Shown here in pieces: positions 9,720 to 18,159 of a DNA stretch of 64,000 bases (positions are counted from its first letter, which is position 1; each line of letters starts with the position of its first letter). Source of the stretch: Phenylobacterium sp. GTDB taxonomy: Bacteria > Pseudomonadota > Alphaproteobacteria > Caulobacterales > Caulobacteraceae. The notes below the pieces were generated by a model, which was not told the DNA's origin, did not search any database, and worked only from the letters and a program-made list of their open reading frames with translations. Where the stretch lies: positions 248,001 to 312,000 of the forward strand of contig NZ_JACESE010000001.1 of assembly GCF_013911965.1 (NCBI RefSeq), given 5' to 3'. The position numbers and the translations under genes were made by a program.

Positions 9720-11419
9720 TGTGCGGCATCGCCGGCGTTCTGGACGGGGAGGTCTCCGCCCGCCCGATGATCGAGGCCCTGACCCACCGCGGCCCGGACG
9801 GCGTGCGCGTGGAGGACCGGCCGGGCGCCTCGCTCGCCCATGCGCGGCTCTCCATCATCGACCTCGAGGGCGGCTGGCAGCCCCTGCACGCCGCGGGCGG
9901 CACGGTCATCGGCAATGGCGAGATCTACAACTATGTGGAGCTGACCGAGCAGTTCGGCCTGGCGGGCGACCTGGCCACCGGCTCGGATTTCGAGCCCCTG
10001 CTGCATCTCTACGAAAAGGAGGGCCCCGCCGCCTTCCGCCGGCTGCGCGGCATGTACGCGTTCTGCCTGATCGGGGCCGACGGCCGCACCTGGCTGGCGC
10101 GCGACCCCTTCGGCATCAAGCCGCTCTATGTGATGGAGCTGGAGACGGGCCTGGCCTTCGCCTCCCAGCCGCGGGCCTTCCTGGACGCCGGCCTGGCGCC
10201 GCGGGAGATGCGGGAGGCGCCGGCGCGCGAACTGCTGGCCTTCAGCTACACGCTGGGCGAGGAGACCATCTTCCCCGGCGTGCGCCGCCTGGCGCCGGGC
10301 GAGATCTGCGAAGTGGCGGACGGCCGCATCGTCTCGCGCCAGGTGCGGTCCGCCCTGCCCGCGCCTGGCGTCCGCCGCGCGCCCACCGACGAACAGGCGC
10401 TGATCGGGCGGCTCGACGCGGTGCTGGAGGACAGCGTCCGCGTCCACCAGCGCTCGGACGTGCCCTACGGCCTCTTCCTCTCCGGCGGGATCGACTCCGC
10501 CGCCGTGGCCACCCTGATGGCCCGGCTGAAAGAACGGCCGGTCACCGCCTTCACCTGCGGCTTCGAAGCGCCCGGCGCCAGGGACGAGCGCGGCCAGGCC
10601 GAGCGGGTGGCCCGCGCCCTCGACCTCGACTGGCGCGAGATCCGCTTCGGCGAAGAGGACTTCTGGAGCCTGCTGCCGGGCGTGGCCGCCGCCCTGGACG
10701 ATCCCACCGCCGACTATGCGACCCTGCCGACCTACAAGCTCGCCGCCGCGGCCAGGGGAACGCTCACCGTCGTGCTGACCGGCGAGGGCGGCGACGAGCT
10801 CTTCGGCGGCTATGGCCGTTACCGCCGCGCCCTGCGGCCGGCCTGGCTCGGCGGCCGGGCGGCCGAGCCCAGGCCCGACGACCCCGCCCCTCTTGAGCGC
10901 TGGCGCGCCCAGGCCAAGGCGCCGCCGGGCCTGACCCGCCTGCAGCAGGCGCAGTACGCCGACATCGCCACCTGGCTGCCGAACGACCTGCTGACCAAGC
11001 TCGACCGTTGCCTGATGGCGCATGGGCTGGAGGGACGCACGCCCTTCCTGGACCCGGAGGTCGCCGCCTTCGCCTTCCCCCTGCCCGACCGGTTCAAGGT
11101 GCGGGGCCGCTACGGCAAATGGCTGGTGCGCAAGTGGCTGGAGGGCGCCTGCCCGGCCGCCGAGCCCTGGGCGCGCAAGCAGGGCTTCACCGTCCCCGTC
11201 GGCGCCTGGGTCGCGCCGCGCGCCGAGGCGATCGCCGCGCGCATCGGCGACGTGGCCGCCGTCCGGCGGCTGATGAGCGCGGAGGCGGCCGCAGCCGCCA
11301 TCCGCAGCGGAGAGGCCTCGAAGGCCTGGCCGCTGCTCTTTTTCGCGCTGTGGTCGCTCATACATCTGGAGGACGCCGCCCCGGCGCAGGCGCTCGAGGC
11401 GCTCGCCGGAACGATCTGA
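9719..11419 (+). CDS. asnB: Asparagine synthase (glutamine-hydrolysing)-like amidotransferase
   Basis: 566 residues starting [10 protein letters not shown], which leaves Cys2 as the glutaminase nucleophile. An N-terminal Ntn glutaminase domain (motifs [25 protein letters not shown]) is followed by a synthetase domain with the pyrophosphate loop [11 protein letters not shown] and the later [17 protein letters not shown]. Such enzymes move ammonia from glutamine to an adenylated carboxylate. It is coupled to a glycosyltransferase and is close to the length of exopolysaccharide-associated amidotransferases, so a sugar acid rather than free aspartate may be the substrate. That is inference; both domains look complete. 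Confidence 0.85.
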   Translation: MCGIAGVLDGEVSARPMIEALTHRGPDGVRVEDRPGASLAHARLSIIDLEGGWQPLHAAGGTVIGNGEIYNYVELTEQFGLAGDLATGSDFEPLLHLYEKEGPAAFRRLRGMYAFCLIGADGRTWLARDPFGIKPLYVMELETGLAFASQPRAFLDAGLAPREMREAPARELLAFSYTLGEETIFPGVRRLAPGEICEVADGRIVSRQVRSALPAPGVRRAPTDEQALIGRLDAVLEDSVRVHQRSDVPYGLFLSGGIDSAAVATLMARLKERPVTAFTCGFEAPGARDERGQAERVARALDLDWREIRFGEEDFWSLLPGVAAALDDPTADYATLPTYKLAAAARGTLTVVLTGEGGDELFGGYGRYRRALRPAWLGGRAAEPRPDDPAPLERWRAQAKAPPGLTRLQQAQYADIATWLPNDLLTKLDRCLMAHGLEGRTPFLDPEVAAFAFPLPDRFKVRGRYGKWLVRKWLEGACPAAEPWARKQGFTVPVGAWVAPRAEAIAARIGDVAAVRRLMSAEAAAAAIRSGEASKAWPLLFFALWSLIHLEDAAPAQALEALAGTI

Positions 11420-11460
11420 GCCGCCGCGCTTTGCAAAGCCGGACCGAAGGGAGACCGCTC

Positions 11461-12708
11461 GTGCGACACCTGCTTCTCACCACCGCCTGCGCCGCCATTC
11501 TCGCCGCCTGTGGCGGCTCGGACGGAAACGCCCAGCAGTCCGCCGCCCCGGCGCCGTCGGGCGAGCCGTGGGAGACCCGGCCGGCCAACGCGCCGTCGCA
11601 GCAGCCCGCCTTCCCCGGCCAGACCCGCGCGCCGGAGGTCTCGGCCGATGTCGACTATCAGGTGGTGACCGTCGCCGACGGGCTGGAGAAGCCCTGGGCC
11701 GTCACCTTCCTGCCGGACGGCCGCATGCTGGTGACCGAGAAGCCCGGCCGCCTGCGCATCGTCACCGGGGCCGGCGAGCTCTCGCAGCCGGTCGCCGGCC
11801 TGCCCGAGGTGGACGCCCGCGACCAGGGCGGCCTGCTGGACGTGGTGCTCGATCCCGACTTCGACGAGAATCGGCTGATCTACTGGAGCTATGCCGAGCC
11901 CCGCGGCGGCGGTCAGAACGCCACCGCCGTGGCCCGCGGACGCCTCGTCGAGGGCGGGGGCGCGCCGCGGGTCGAGGACGTGCAGGTCATCTACCAGCAG
12001 CAGCCAGCGATGGATTCCACCAAGCACTTCGGCAGCCGGCTCGTCTTCGACCGCGAGGGCCATCTCTATGTGGCGCTCGGCGAGCGTTCGATCATGGCTG
12101 GCCGCGTGCAGGCCCAGCAGATGGACTCCGCACTGGGCAAGATCGTGCGGATCAATCCCGACGGCTCGATCCCCGAAGACAACCCCTTCGTCGGCCAGGA
12201 AGGCGCGCGGCCGGAGATCTTCGCGCTCGGAGTCCGCAACGTGCAGGCCGCCGCCCTGCACCCGGAGACCGGCAAGCTGTGGGAGATCGAGCACGGCGCC
12301 CGCGGGGGCGACGAGCTCAACATCATCGAAGCCGGCAAGAACTACGGCTGGCCGACCATCACCTACGGGCTGGAATATTCCGGCGGTCCGATCGGCGAAG
12401 GCCTCACCCAGAAGGAAGGGATGGAGCAGCCGGCCTATTACTGGGATCCGGTGATCGCGCCCTCCGGCATGGTCTTCTACCAGGGCGACATGTTCCCCGC
12501 CTGGCGGGGCAGCCTGTTCGTCGGCGCGCTGAAGGACAAGCATCTCGTCCGACTGACCCTCGACGGCGAGCGCGTGACCGGCGAGGACCGCCTGCTCACC
12601 GATGTCGGCGAGCGCATCCGCGACGTCGCGGTCGGGCCCGACGGGGCGATCTACGTCGCCACCGACAGCGCCCAGGGCCGCATCCTGAAGCTGGTCCCGG
12701 CGGGGTGA
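11461..12708 (+). CDS. PQQ-dependent aldose/sorbosone dehydrogenase-like lipoprotein
   Basis: 415 residues from GTG 11461, which has GAAGGGAG as ribosome-binding site. The signal peptide carries a lipobox (ILAAC, Cys near residue 20), so the mature protein is probably a lipoprotein. The body is a six-bladed propeller of the GSDH/sorbosone dehydrogenase family: [57 protein letters not shown] and [21 protein letters not shown] are the family landmarks. These oxidise sugars in the periplasm with PQQ as cofactor. The gene follows the asparagine synthetase gene by 41 bases and may belong to the same transcription unit. Confidence 0.85.
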   Translation: MRHLLLTTACAAILAACGGSDGNAQQSAAPAPSGEPWETRPANAPSQQPAFPGQTRAPEVSADVDYQVVTVADGLEKPWAVTFLPDGRMLVTEKPGRLRIVTGAGELSQPVAGLPEVDARDQGGLLDVVLDPDFDENRLIYWSYAEPRGGGQNATAVARGRLVEGGGAPRVEDVQVIYQQQPAMDSTKHFGSRLVFDREGHLYVALGERSIMAGRVQAQQMDSALGKIVRINPDGSIPEDNPFVGQEGARPEIFALGVRNVQAAALHPETGKLWEIEHGARGGDELNIIEAGKNYGWPTITYGLEYSGGPIGEGLTQKEGMEQPAYYWDPVIAPSGMVFYQGDMFPAWRGSLFVGALKDKHLVRLTLDGERVTGEDRLLTDVGERIRDVAVGPDGAIYVATDSAQGRILKLVPAG

Positions 12709-12736
12709 GTTGGGCGGCGCAGCCTAGGCCCCCTCA

Positions 12737-12862
12737 GTCACCTTCGGTGACAGCTCCCCCTCGCTGAGGGGGAGCATCTTTCCGGACTGAGCTCGCCATT
12801 ACCGCAGCGCAGATCCTCCCCCTCCTTGAGGGGGAGGTGGCCCGAAGGGCCGGAGGGGGTCT
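12737..12862. repeat. REP-like hairpin cluster, possible terminator
   Basis: Four perfect stems lie in a row. GTCACC/GGTGAC encloses TTC (12737-12751). CTCCCCCTC/GAGGGGGAG encloses GCT (12754-12774). CCTCCCCCTC/GAGGGGGAGG encloses CTT (12815-12837). GGCCC/GGGCC encloses GAA (12839-12851). This composition is typical of intergenic REP elements scattered in Caulobacterales genomes. The cluster lies just after the sugar dehydrogenase stop and may end its transcript. The rest of 12709-13044 has no convincing gene. Confidence 0.7.
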
Positions 12863-13044
12863 GTAGCGCGACACTTGGTTTCGGAGCAGCGGACAGATGG
12901 TTCCGGAGTCGTTTGAAAATGCCGCGCAATGTGAGGGGTGTGACCTTCTGAGGTCGTGATGTGAAGCTCGGGGCCATCAAAAGTGCCCTGACCTCCAGCC
13001 GCACCGCGGCGAGGATGGGGCCGCTCAAGACGAGGACCCCAAGC

Positions 13045-13398
13045 ATGCGCCTACCCGAGAACCACCCTCTGGCCGCCGACCTTCAGGCCGCCCGCTGGCA
13101 GATCGAGCGGACCACAGCACTGTTCGCGCCGCCACCCCTCAAGAATATCCGCAGCGCCATGGAAAACATCCACGGCCTCATCGAACCGACTTCCGAGACA
13201 GACCAGGCGATGGTGGCTGTGCTTGAGGCCGCCGCCGCGCTTTACAACTCTGTCAATCGTCCCGGGGCGCTGGCGACCAGCGCGGCGGTCGAAGAAAGCA
13301 AGGCGTCAGCCCTAAGAACGGTGGACCAGCTAGAAGAGGCGTTGACGCACGCCCGCCCCAACGAGGTGGCGCGGCATATCGGCGTCGACTGGGTTTAG
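13045..13398 (+). CDS. Small hypothetical protein at the prophage edge
   Basis: 117 residues if started at ATG 13045 (MRLPENHPLAADLQAARW); an upstream in-frame start at 12961 would add 28 residues that look non-coding. The protein is mostly helical and has no membrane segment or known motif. Its stop overlaps the end of the convergent zinc-ribbon gene by four bases, which suggests that it belongs to the prophage, possibly as a cargo gene. I do not recognise it. Confidence 0.45.
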   Translation: MRLPENHPLAADLQAARWQIERTTALFAPPPLKNIRSAMENIHGLIEPTSETDQAMVAVLEAAAALYNSVNRPGALATSAAVEESKASALRTVDQLEEALTHARPNEVARHIGVDWV

Positions 13399-13679
13399 GC
13401 CGACAGCCCGTCCGTCCGCGGCGGCCGGTAGTGGCAGGCTCCGTCGGTCCAGCACTCCAGGTCGGTTTCGTGGCCCCAGAGCTGGCCCATGACGGAGACG
13501 CCGCGCGGGCGGCCGCAGGTGGGGCAGTCGAAGTGGCCGGCGCGCTGTAGCTCCTCGACGGTCCAGCCGTTGAAGGCCCTGCACACGGCGCTCAAAGGCA
13601 CTTCGATGCGCGCTCGACACCCGTTGCAGCCGGCCTGCAGGCGCAGGCCGCGCTGGCGGCAATAGCCGATGGTCCGCAT
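13395..13679 (-). CDS. Zinc-ribbon-like phage protein
   Basis: 94 residues with two CxxC pairs (CNGC near residue 18, CPTC near residue 51) and further Cys/His in the C-terminal part (ECWTDGACHY). This pattern suggests a bound zinc ion. The WTVEELQRAGHFDCPTCGRPR segment resembles small zinc-ribbon proteins from alphaproteobacterial prophages, but I cannot name a family. It is the last minus-strand gene at the distal end of the late operon. Confidence 0.55.
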   Translation of the reverse strand: MRTIGYCRQRGLRLQAGCNGCRARIEVPLSAVCRAFNGWTVEELQRAGHFDCPTCGRPRGVSVMGQLWGHETDLECWTDGACHYRPPRTDGLSA

Positions 13680-13686
13680 GGGCGGG

Positions 13687-13806
13687 TCAGCGCTTGGAGG
13701 GCTTCTGGGGCTTCGGCTTGGGCAGAGGCTGGGTCAGGATCACCTTCCCGTCCTCCACGATGGTCCCAACGATCGGCACGTAGCCCGGCGGCGGCTTCTT
13801 CGCCAT
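13687..13806 (-). CDS. Small Lys/Pro-rich protein
   Basis: 39 residues (MAKKPPPGYVPIVGTIVEDG, then a basic KPKPQKPSKR tail). The ATG at 13806 is preceded by GGAGATCCTGCAA, a good ribosome-binding site at normal spacing. The gene fits exactly between the methylase gene and the zinc-ribbon gene on the same strand. A basic, proline-rich peptide of this size may bind nucleic acid. No family is known to me. Confidence 0.4.
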   Translation of the reverse strand: MAKKPPPGYVPIVGTIVEDGKVILTQPLPKPKPQKPSKR

Positions 13807-13828
13807 TTGCAGGATCTCCATAGGCACG

Positions 13829-13853
13829 CCGACGCCGCCTTCTACGGCGTCGG
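13829..13853. other. Stem-loop between methylase and small-protein gene
   Basis: CCGACGCCG and CGGCGTCGG form a perfect 9-bp stem around a 7-base loop (CCTTCTA). It lies 11 bases downstream of the methylase stop on the minus strand and has no T-tract. It may stabilise or attenuate the distal late transcript. Confidence 0.4.
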
Positions 13854-13864
13854 GCGGCCCAGGA

Positions 13865-14683
13865 TCAACGGCCAGGTCGCCGCGGCTGGATGATCACCTC
13901 GGCCGCGGCCGTCGCGCCCTTGCCGGTCAGGCCGTACTGGGTGGCCACCGAGGCGATCTCGAATGCGGCGAAGATCTTCCGCACCTCCGGCCGGTCATTC
14001 AGCGACAGCACGAAATGGCCCTGCAGGCCGGCCAGCACCTCGGCCATGGCCTCGAACTCCTCACGGCCGAAGAGGGCCGCGCCATAGTCGCCCTCGCAGC
14101 CCCAGTAGGGCGGGTCGAGGTAGAACAGGGTCTCGGGCGTGTCGTAGCGGGCGATGAACTCCCGCCAGGGCAGACGCTCGACCACAACCCCGCCCAGTCG
14201 CTCGTGCAGGTCCTCGAGTACGACGCCCAGGCGAGCGACGTCGAACCGGCCGGGCCGGTGGTGGCTGACGCCGAAGCTGCGTCCGGTCACCTTTCCGCCG
14301 AAGGCCGTGCGCTGGAGATAGAGGAAGCGCGCCGCGCGCTGCAGATCGGTCAGGGTGCGGGGATCGACGGCCAGCAGGCGCTCGAACTCAGCCCGGCTGG
14401 TCAGCTTGAACTGCAGCTCGGCCCGGAAGTAGCCGTAGTGCTCCTGCAGCACCCGATAGAAGGTCCAGACGTCGTCCGACAGGTCATTGATGACCTCGGC
14501 CGGGGGCCGCGATCGACGCCGCAGAAAGACGCCGCCCATGCCGACGAAGGGCTCGGCATAGGTCCGGTGGGGAATGGTCTCGATGATCTCGACCAGGCGG
14601 CGGGCCAGGTTGCGCTTGCCGCCGATATAGGGCGCCGCCGGTTTGACCGGCCGGACGGGCGCGAAGGGGGGACTCGACTCCAT
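13865..14683 (-). CDS. D12-class DNA N6-adenine methyltransferase
   Basis: 272 residues. AAPYIGGKRNLARRLVEII opens the fold, PFVGMGGVFLRR is the SAM-binding motif I, and FYLDPPYWGCEGDYG carries the catalytic DPPY. This order (motif I first, DPPY late) is the alpha/D12 class to which Dam and phage T4 Dam belong. Such phage enzymes methylate adenine in phage DNA to evade host restriction or to mark it for packaging. The target sequence cannot be read from the protein. No restriction endonuclease is adjacent, so it is an orphan methylase. Confidence 0.88.
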   Translation of the reverse strand: MESSPPFAPVRPVKPAAPYIGGKRNLARRLVEIIETIPHRTYAEPFVGMGGVFLRRRSRPPAEVINDLSDDVWTFYRVLQEHYGYFRAELQFKLTSRAEFERLLAVDPRTLTDLQRAARFLYLQRTAFGGKVTGRSFGVSHHRPGRFDVARLGVVLEDLHERLGGVVVERLPWREFIARYDTPETLFYLDPPYWGCEGDYGAALFGREEFEAMAEVLAGLQGHFVLSLNDRPEVRKIFAAFEIASVATQYGLTGKGATAAAEVIIQPRRPGR

Positions 14684-14741
14684 TTATGAACATTGCTCGA
14701 CTGGCCCCGCCGGTCGGACCGGTGGCGGGGCGAAAGGGGGC

Positions 14742-14820
14742 GTGCACCCCCCGGACGTGCGGGGTGCAAGCCCGCGGCTCTGGGCGTTGGCGCGCCCAGA
14801 CCCCCGTCGATTTCGACGGG
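14742..14820. promoter_or_regulatory. Dyad-rich upstream region of the plus-strand membrane gene
   Basis: Two inverted repeats lie between the divergent methylase and membrane-protein genes. TGCACCCC and GGGGTGCA are separated by 10 bases (about 14742-14767). CCCGTCGA and TCGACGGG are separated by 2 bases (14803-14820), ending 7 bases before ATG 14828. The second could be an operator covering the start region, or an mRNA hairpin hiding the ribosome-binding site. Confidence 0.4.
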
Positions 14821-14827
14821 AATATTG

Positions 14828-15514
14828 ATGATGGACGAACCTCGTACGCGGCTCCTGAAACGTCGCGAGGAGCTTCGTAAGCAGCTTGCTCTCTATGAGA
14901 CGGACTTGCGGTGGGGGGCTTGGAGCGACCGCGACCTCATCGCGAGGAAGATTCGAGAGACCGAACAGGATTTGGACTCTGTCGAACTCGCGATCGCGCA
15001 AACGGGCTTTACTGACGCCCTCGATGCCGTGGCGCGCGAAGCTGCAAGGGCGGCGCAGGAGAACGCAACCTTCTGGTTCCGGCGCTTCATGCTCTCCCTC
15101 CAGATCGGCAATGGCGCGGGCTTCCTCGCCGCTGCAGCCATCGTTGGGCAGGCGGATGCATCGGCGATCCATTTGGCTGCCGTTCTTGCGTGGGCACCCG
15201 CGGCGTATTTCGCCGTCGGCACCGCCGCCGCAGGTCTGCTCCCTTTGATCATGGCGGCTCATGCGTGGGCGCGAGATAACCCACGGGGCCGATACGCGGC
15301 GAACGCGGGAGGCCTGTTCCTGACGGTTCTCGCTGCGGGCCTTTTCGCCTGCGGGATGACGAGCGTGGTGTGGGAGCTGCGTCAGCTCGGGCAACCGGCG
15401 GTCACCCAAGCCGAGGCTCCCGCACCTGCACCCAGCCCCGCCCCTGCGCCGCCTGCCGGCGATCAAAGCGGTAGCCCCGCCGGCGCAGCACCTCCCAAGG
15501 CATCGGCTCGGTGA
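14828..15514 (+). CDS. Membrane protein with N-terminal coiled coil (plus-strand prophage gene)
   Basis: 228 residues from ATG 14828 (a second ATG follows directly). Residues 1-55 are charged and helical (RLLKRREELRKQLALYE). Then come three or four hydrophobic segments (about 85-105, 110-150 and 165-190) and a Pro/Ala-rich tail of about 45 residues. The gene runs against the late operon and its 3' end overlaps the transglutaminase-like gene by 113 bases. Position and topology would fit a lysogenic-conversion protein or a holin-like protein; I cannot choose between them. Confidence 0.55.
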   Translation: MMDEPRTRLLKRREELRKQLALYETDLRWGAWSDRDLIARKIRETEQDLDSVELAIAQTGFTDALDAVAREAARAAQENATFWFRRFMLSLQIGNGAGFLAAAAIVGQADASAIHLAAVLAWAPAAYFAVGTAAAGLLPLIMAAHAWARDNPRGRYAANAGGLFLTVLAAGLFACGMTSVVWELRQLGQPAVTQAEAPAPAPSPAPAPPAGDQSGSPAGAAPPKASAR

Positions 15515-15961
15515 AGCGGTTGTCCAGGACGTAGGTCCCCTCGGCCGAGTCCACCGTCAGGACGGCGTGGAAGCCTCCGGTCTCGACCCAGCAGGTGGCC
15601 AGGCGCAGGGCCGCCAGCGGCCAGCCGCGGCCGAGCAGCGCCAGCTGCTTGGCGAGCGCATAGTCCTCGCAGTCGCCGCCGGCGGTGTCGATCGGCGTCC
15701 AGTGGTCGAGCCGGCCATAGCGCTCCAGGTCGACGCGATAAGGCCGCGCATTGATCTCCGCGTTGACGGCCGTCAGCTCGGCCCAGCCCGCCTCGCCCAG
15801 GCTCAGCACCGCGGCGTCTCCGGCGCGCGGGCGCACAGGTCGGTCCAGCCGGCGGGCGCCAAGGTCCAGTCGCCGTCGGGCATGGGCGAGGCCGCCGGCG
15901 GCCGACCGGCGCAGGCGGCCAGCAGCAGGGCCAGGGCGAGCAGGCTAAAGCCCCATTTCAT
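15402..15961 (-). pseudogene. Transglutaminase-like cysteine peptidase (BTLCP), split by a frameshift
   Basis: The 5' part (15961-15803) encodes MKWGFSLLALALLLAACAG, a signal peptide with a possible lipobox, then LAPAGWTDLCARAPETPRC and a stop. The rest of the fold is in another frame (15836-15402): AAVLSLGEAGWAELTAVN, then GGDCEDYALAK with the catalytic Cys, GGFHAVLTV with the His and YVLDNRF with the Asp. Bacterial BTLCP proteins have exactly this order in one chain, so one indel near 15810-15830 separates the halves. Either the gene is broken, or a recoding or sequencing error is present. Its place after the tail-fibre genes is unusual. Confidence 0.6.
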
Positions 15962-16277
15962 CCGCCACCGCCACAAAGATGTCCGAGGGGTGCGGCGGAT
16001 CGCTCGGCGGGGCCGCGGCCTCCAGCAGATCCACGCTGTCCGCATAAAGCCGGACGCCCGAAGGACCGCAGTCGTGCAGAGGTTCGGCGGGTTCCACGGC
16101 GAACGCAGCGAGCGCGGGGTGAAGGTCCAGGCACCGCTGCTGCACGTCGATCCGGACGCCCGGCAGGACGCCCAAGATCGGACGGAAGGCGTTGCCCTCC
16201 GCGTCCGTCTGCTCGGGGCCGTACTCGTAGCCTATCACCTGGGCGACCATGGTGGGGCTGAAGACAAGATCAGGCAT
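15945..16277 (-). CDS. Hypothetical phage late protein
   Basis: 110 residues (MPDLVFSPTMVAQVIGYEYG). There is no signal peptide or clear membrane segment. It overlaps the fibre gene upstream by 8 bases and the lipoprotein start downstream by 17 bases, so it is part of the late operon. I do not recognise it; position suggests a tail-tip accessory or fibre-assembly protein. Confidence 0.5.
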   Translation of the reverse strand: MPDLVFSPTMVAQVIGYEYGPEQTDAEGNAFRPILGVLPGVRIDVQQRCLDLHPALAAFAVEPAEPLHDCGPSGVRLYADSVDLLEAAAPPSDPPHPSDIFVAVADEMGL

Positions 16278-17571
16278 TAGAAACCCTCGCGCTCAGATCC
16301 CGCAGGGCAGCGTCCGAGATGTCGCCGTTCCAGATGGCGAAGCGGGACATTTTGTTGTTGCCGATGTTGGCGACGCCCTGCGAGGCGCCAAGGAGACCAA
16401 GCGTGGTGAGCGGCGGCAGCGCGGTTGCGTTGTTCCCGCCCGAAAGCGGGCCGCCATTGAGGGACATGGCGTAGTCCCCAGCCTTGCACCGCCACGCCAC
16501 CGTCTCCCAGGTCCCAGCTACCGCGGGCGTGTTCGTGGTGAAGATGTTGACGTCACCGACACGGACAATCAGCGAAGAGGTAGTGGTGGCGCGCCGCCAC
16601 AGGACGCGGTTCATGGGTCCGGCTGCCGAGGCAAACTCGAACGCCACGGGGAAGGGGCTCTCGCTAGCCCCGTCAGCGGCCGCCCAGAAGACCCGGGCGA
16701 CGCCGTAGTGCGTCGGGTCTGCATACAGTCCGCCGATGCGGTAGTCGGTCGCGGTGCGCGTGGCGGCAAGGTTGTCGTTGTCGATGGGCGGACTAGCGAT
16801 GTAAGGGCCGGGCTGGATCGAGATGCCCAGGAGGCGGATAGTCTCGCCCACCACGGGGCTCCCAGGACCAACGCCAGTGTTGTTGATCCCGCCCGTGAAG
16901 TTCGGGGTCCAATGGAAGACGAGGCGTCGGATGGACGCCGTTTCCATGACGTTCTCGATAAGGGTGAATGTTCCTGCGGTTTGGGTGCCGCTGGCCACCG
17001 GCGCGTCCAGAAGCCCCACGTAGTACGAGATATTCGTCGTCGCCTGGTCTCGTACCCCGACATATATGCGCCCGCTGGTGCCGGCGACCACGCGAACGAC
17101 GACGCTGTAGAGCTGCCCAGCAACTACAGATTGGCCGTTCGGTATGGTGAGGCGGTTCCAGTTGGCCCCGTTCGACGCAACATCGGCGGACTGGAAGATG
17201 CCGGAGTAGGTTGGTCCGCTGGTTTTTTGAACCTCAACGGGCGTAACTCCCCACGCTGCCTCAGCCGGGCGGCAGGACAGGGGGAGGATCTCCTGGCGCG
17301 CCTCCCAGCTCTCCAGGCCGTCATCACCGATCGCTGGATCGTTGGCGGCCCAGGCGCGCCAGTCACCATTGATTCTCGCCCTGGCGAACCCCGCGCCTCC
17401 GGCTGACGAAAACTGTCGGACCTGACGGGCGGTCGGATAGATGATCCCCTCGCGCTTGAAGAACGGCCGATAGCCCGTTTCCGAGTCGCCCTTGAAGCGC
17501 AGATCCAGGATCGCGCCGGGCGAGGGATCGAACCGCCGCAGCGAGGCGGCCAGGGCGCCCTGGATCGACAT
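16270..17571 (-). CDS. Phage tail fibre / spike-like protein with C-terminal lectin-like domain
   Basis: 433 residues from ATG 17571 (MSIQGALAASLRRFDPSPG), whose start overlaps the previous stop. The middle part repeats beta-rich segments (GQLYSVVVRVVAGTSGRIYVG; GETIRLLGISIQPG). The end (WETVAWRCKAGDYAMSLNG, then FAIWNGDISDAALRDLS) resembles the closing strand of a concanavalin-like jelly roll. Proteins like this sit at the tail tip and bind host surface glycans. The assignment rests on composition and position. Confidence 0.55.
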   Translation of the reverse strand: MSIQGALAASLRRFDPSPGAILDLRFKGDSETGYRPFFKREGIIYPTARQVRQFSSAGGAGFARARINGDWRAWAANDPAIGDDGLESWEARQEILPLSCRPAEAAWGVTPVEVQKTSGPTYSGIFQSADVASNGANWNRLTIPNGQSVVAGQLYSVVVRVVAGTSGRIYVGVRDQATTNISYYVGLLDAPVASGTQTAGTFTLIENVMETASIRRLVFHWTPNFTGGINNTGVGPGSPVVGETIRLLGISIQPGPYIASPPIDNDNLAATRTATDYRIGGLYADPTHYGVARVFWAAADGASESPFPVAFEFASAAGPMNRVLWRRATTTSSLIVRVGDVNIFTTNTPAVAGTWETVAWRCKAGDYAMSLNGGPLSGGNNATALPPLTTLGLLGASQGVANIGNNKMSRFAIWNGDISDAALRDLSARVSNA

Positions 17572-18149
17572 CAGGCCACCGCGCCCAGCTCGAGCAGCGT
17601 CGCCTTGGCGGATCCCGGTCCGAACGCGTCCCGAGTCGAGACGATCGCCCGCACGATGCCGTCGGCCGCCTTGAACGGTATGCCGCCCGTCGTGGTCGAC
17701 AGGACACCGGCGTATTCCAGGCAGGTGCCGCCAGGCGCGTCGCTGGCGCGCGGCGAGGTGAAGTCGATCAGGCCCCGGCGCGAGACCCGGTTGGACCACA
17801 GCAGCGGGTGCGGCGCGTTGTCGGCCGCCGGCGCTGCCGCCGGGGCTGCGTCGTGGATGTGGGCCACGAACCGTGGGGCGGTGACCCCGACGTCCTCGCG
17901 GATCAGGCGCGCGTGGGTGATGAAGCCGGCCTTCAGCCCCGCCGCGCCGAAGTTGAACTCGAAGATGGCCGTGTCGGCCGCGCCGATCGCGTCGCCGGCG
18001 ACGTACGCCGTGGTGTCGGCCGGCCGGATCAGCGTCGCCTGCAGGACGATGATCTCGGAGTGGTGCATCGGCCGGTCGATCCCGTCCGGCCCCTCGTTGG
18101 CGGCGACCTTCTTCAGGCCTTCGGGAGTCTGCATCGAGATATGGGTCAT
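17571..18149 (-). CDS. Phage tail-tip region hypothetical protein
   Basis: 192 residues (MTHISMQTPEGLKKVAANEG). It is beta-rich and without Cys clusters. The stop overlaps the start of the next fibre gene, which indicates coupled translation. I know no family name; the neighbourhood indicates a tail-fibre or fibre-connector component. Confidence 0.5.
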   Translation of the reverse strand: MTHISMQTPEGLKKVAANEGPDGIDRPMHHSEIIVLQATLIRPADTTAYVAGDAIGAADTAIFEFNFGAAGLKAGFITHARLIREDVGVTAPRFVAHIHDAAPAAAPAADNAPHPLLWSNRVSRRGLIDFTSPRASDAPGGTCLEYAGVLSTTTGGIPFKAADGIVRAIVSTRDAFGPGSAKATLLELGAVA

Positions 18150-18159
18150 GGGATCACCT

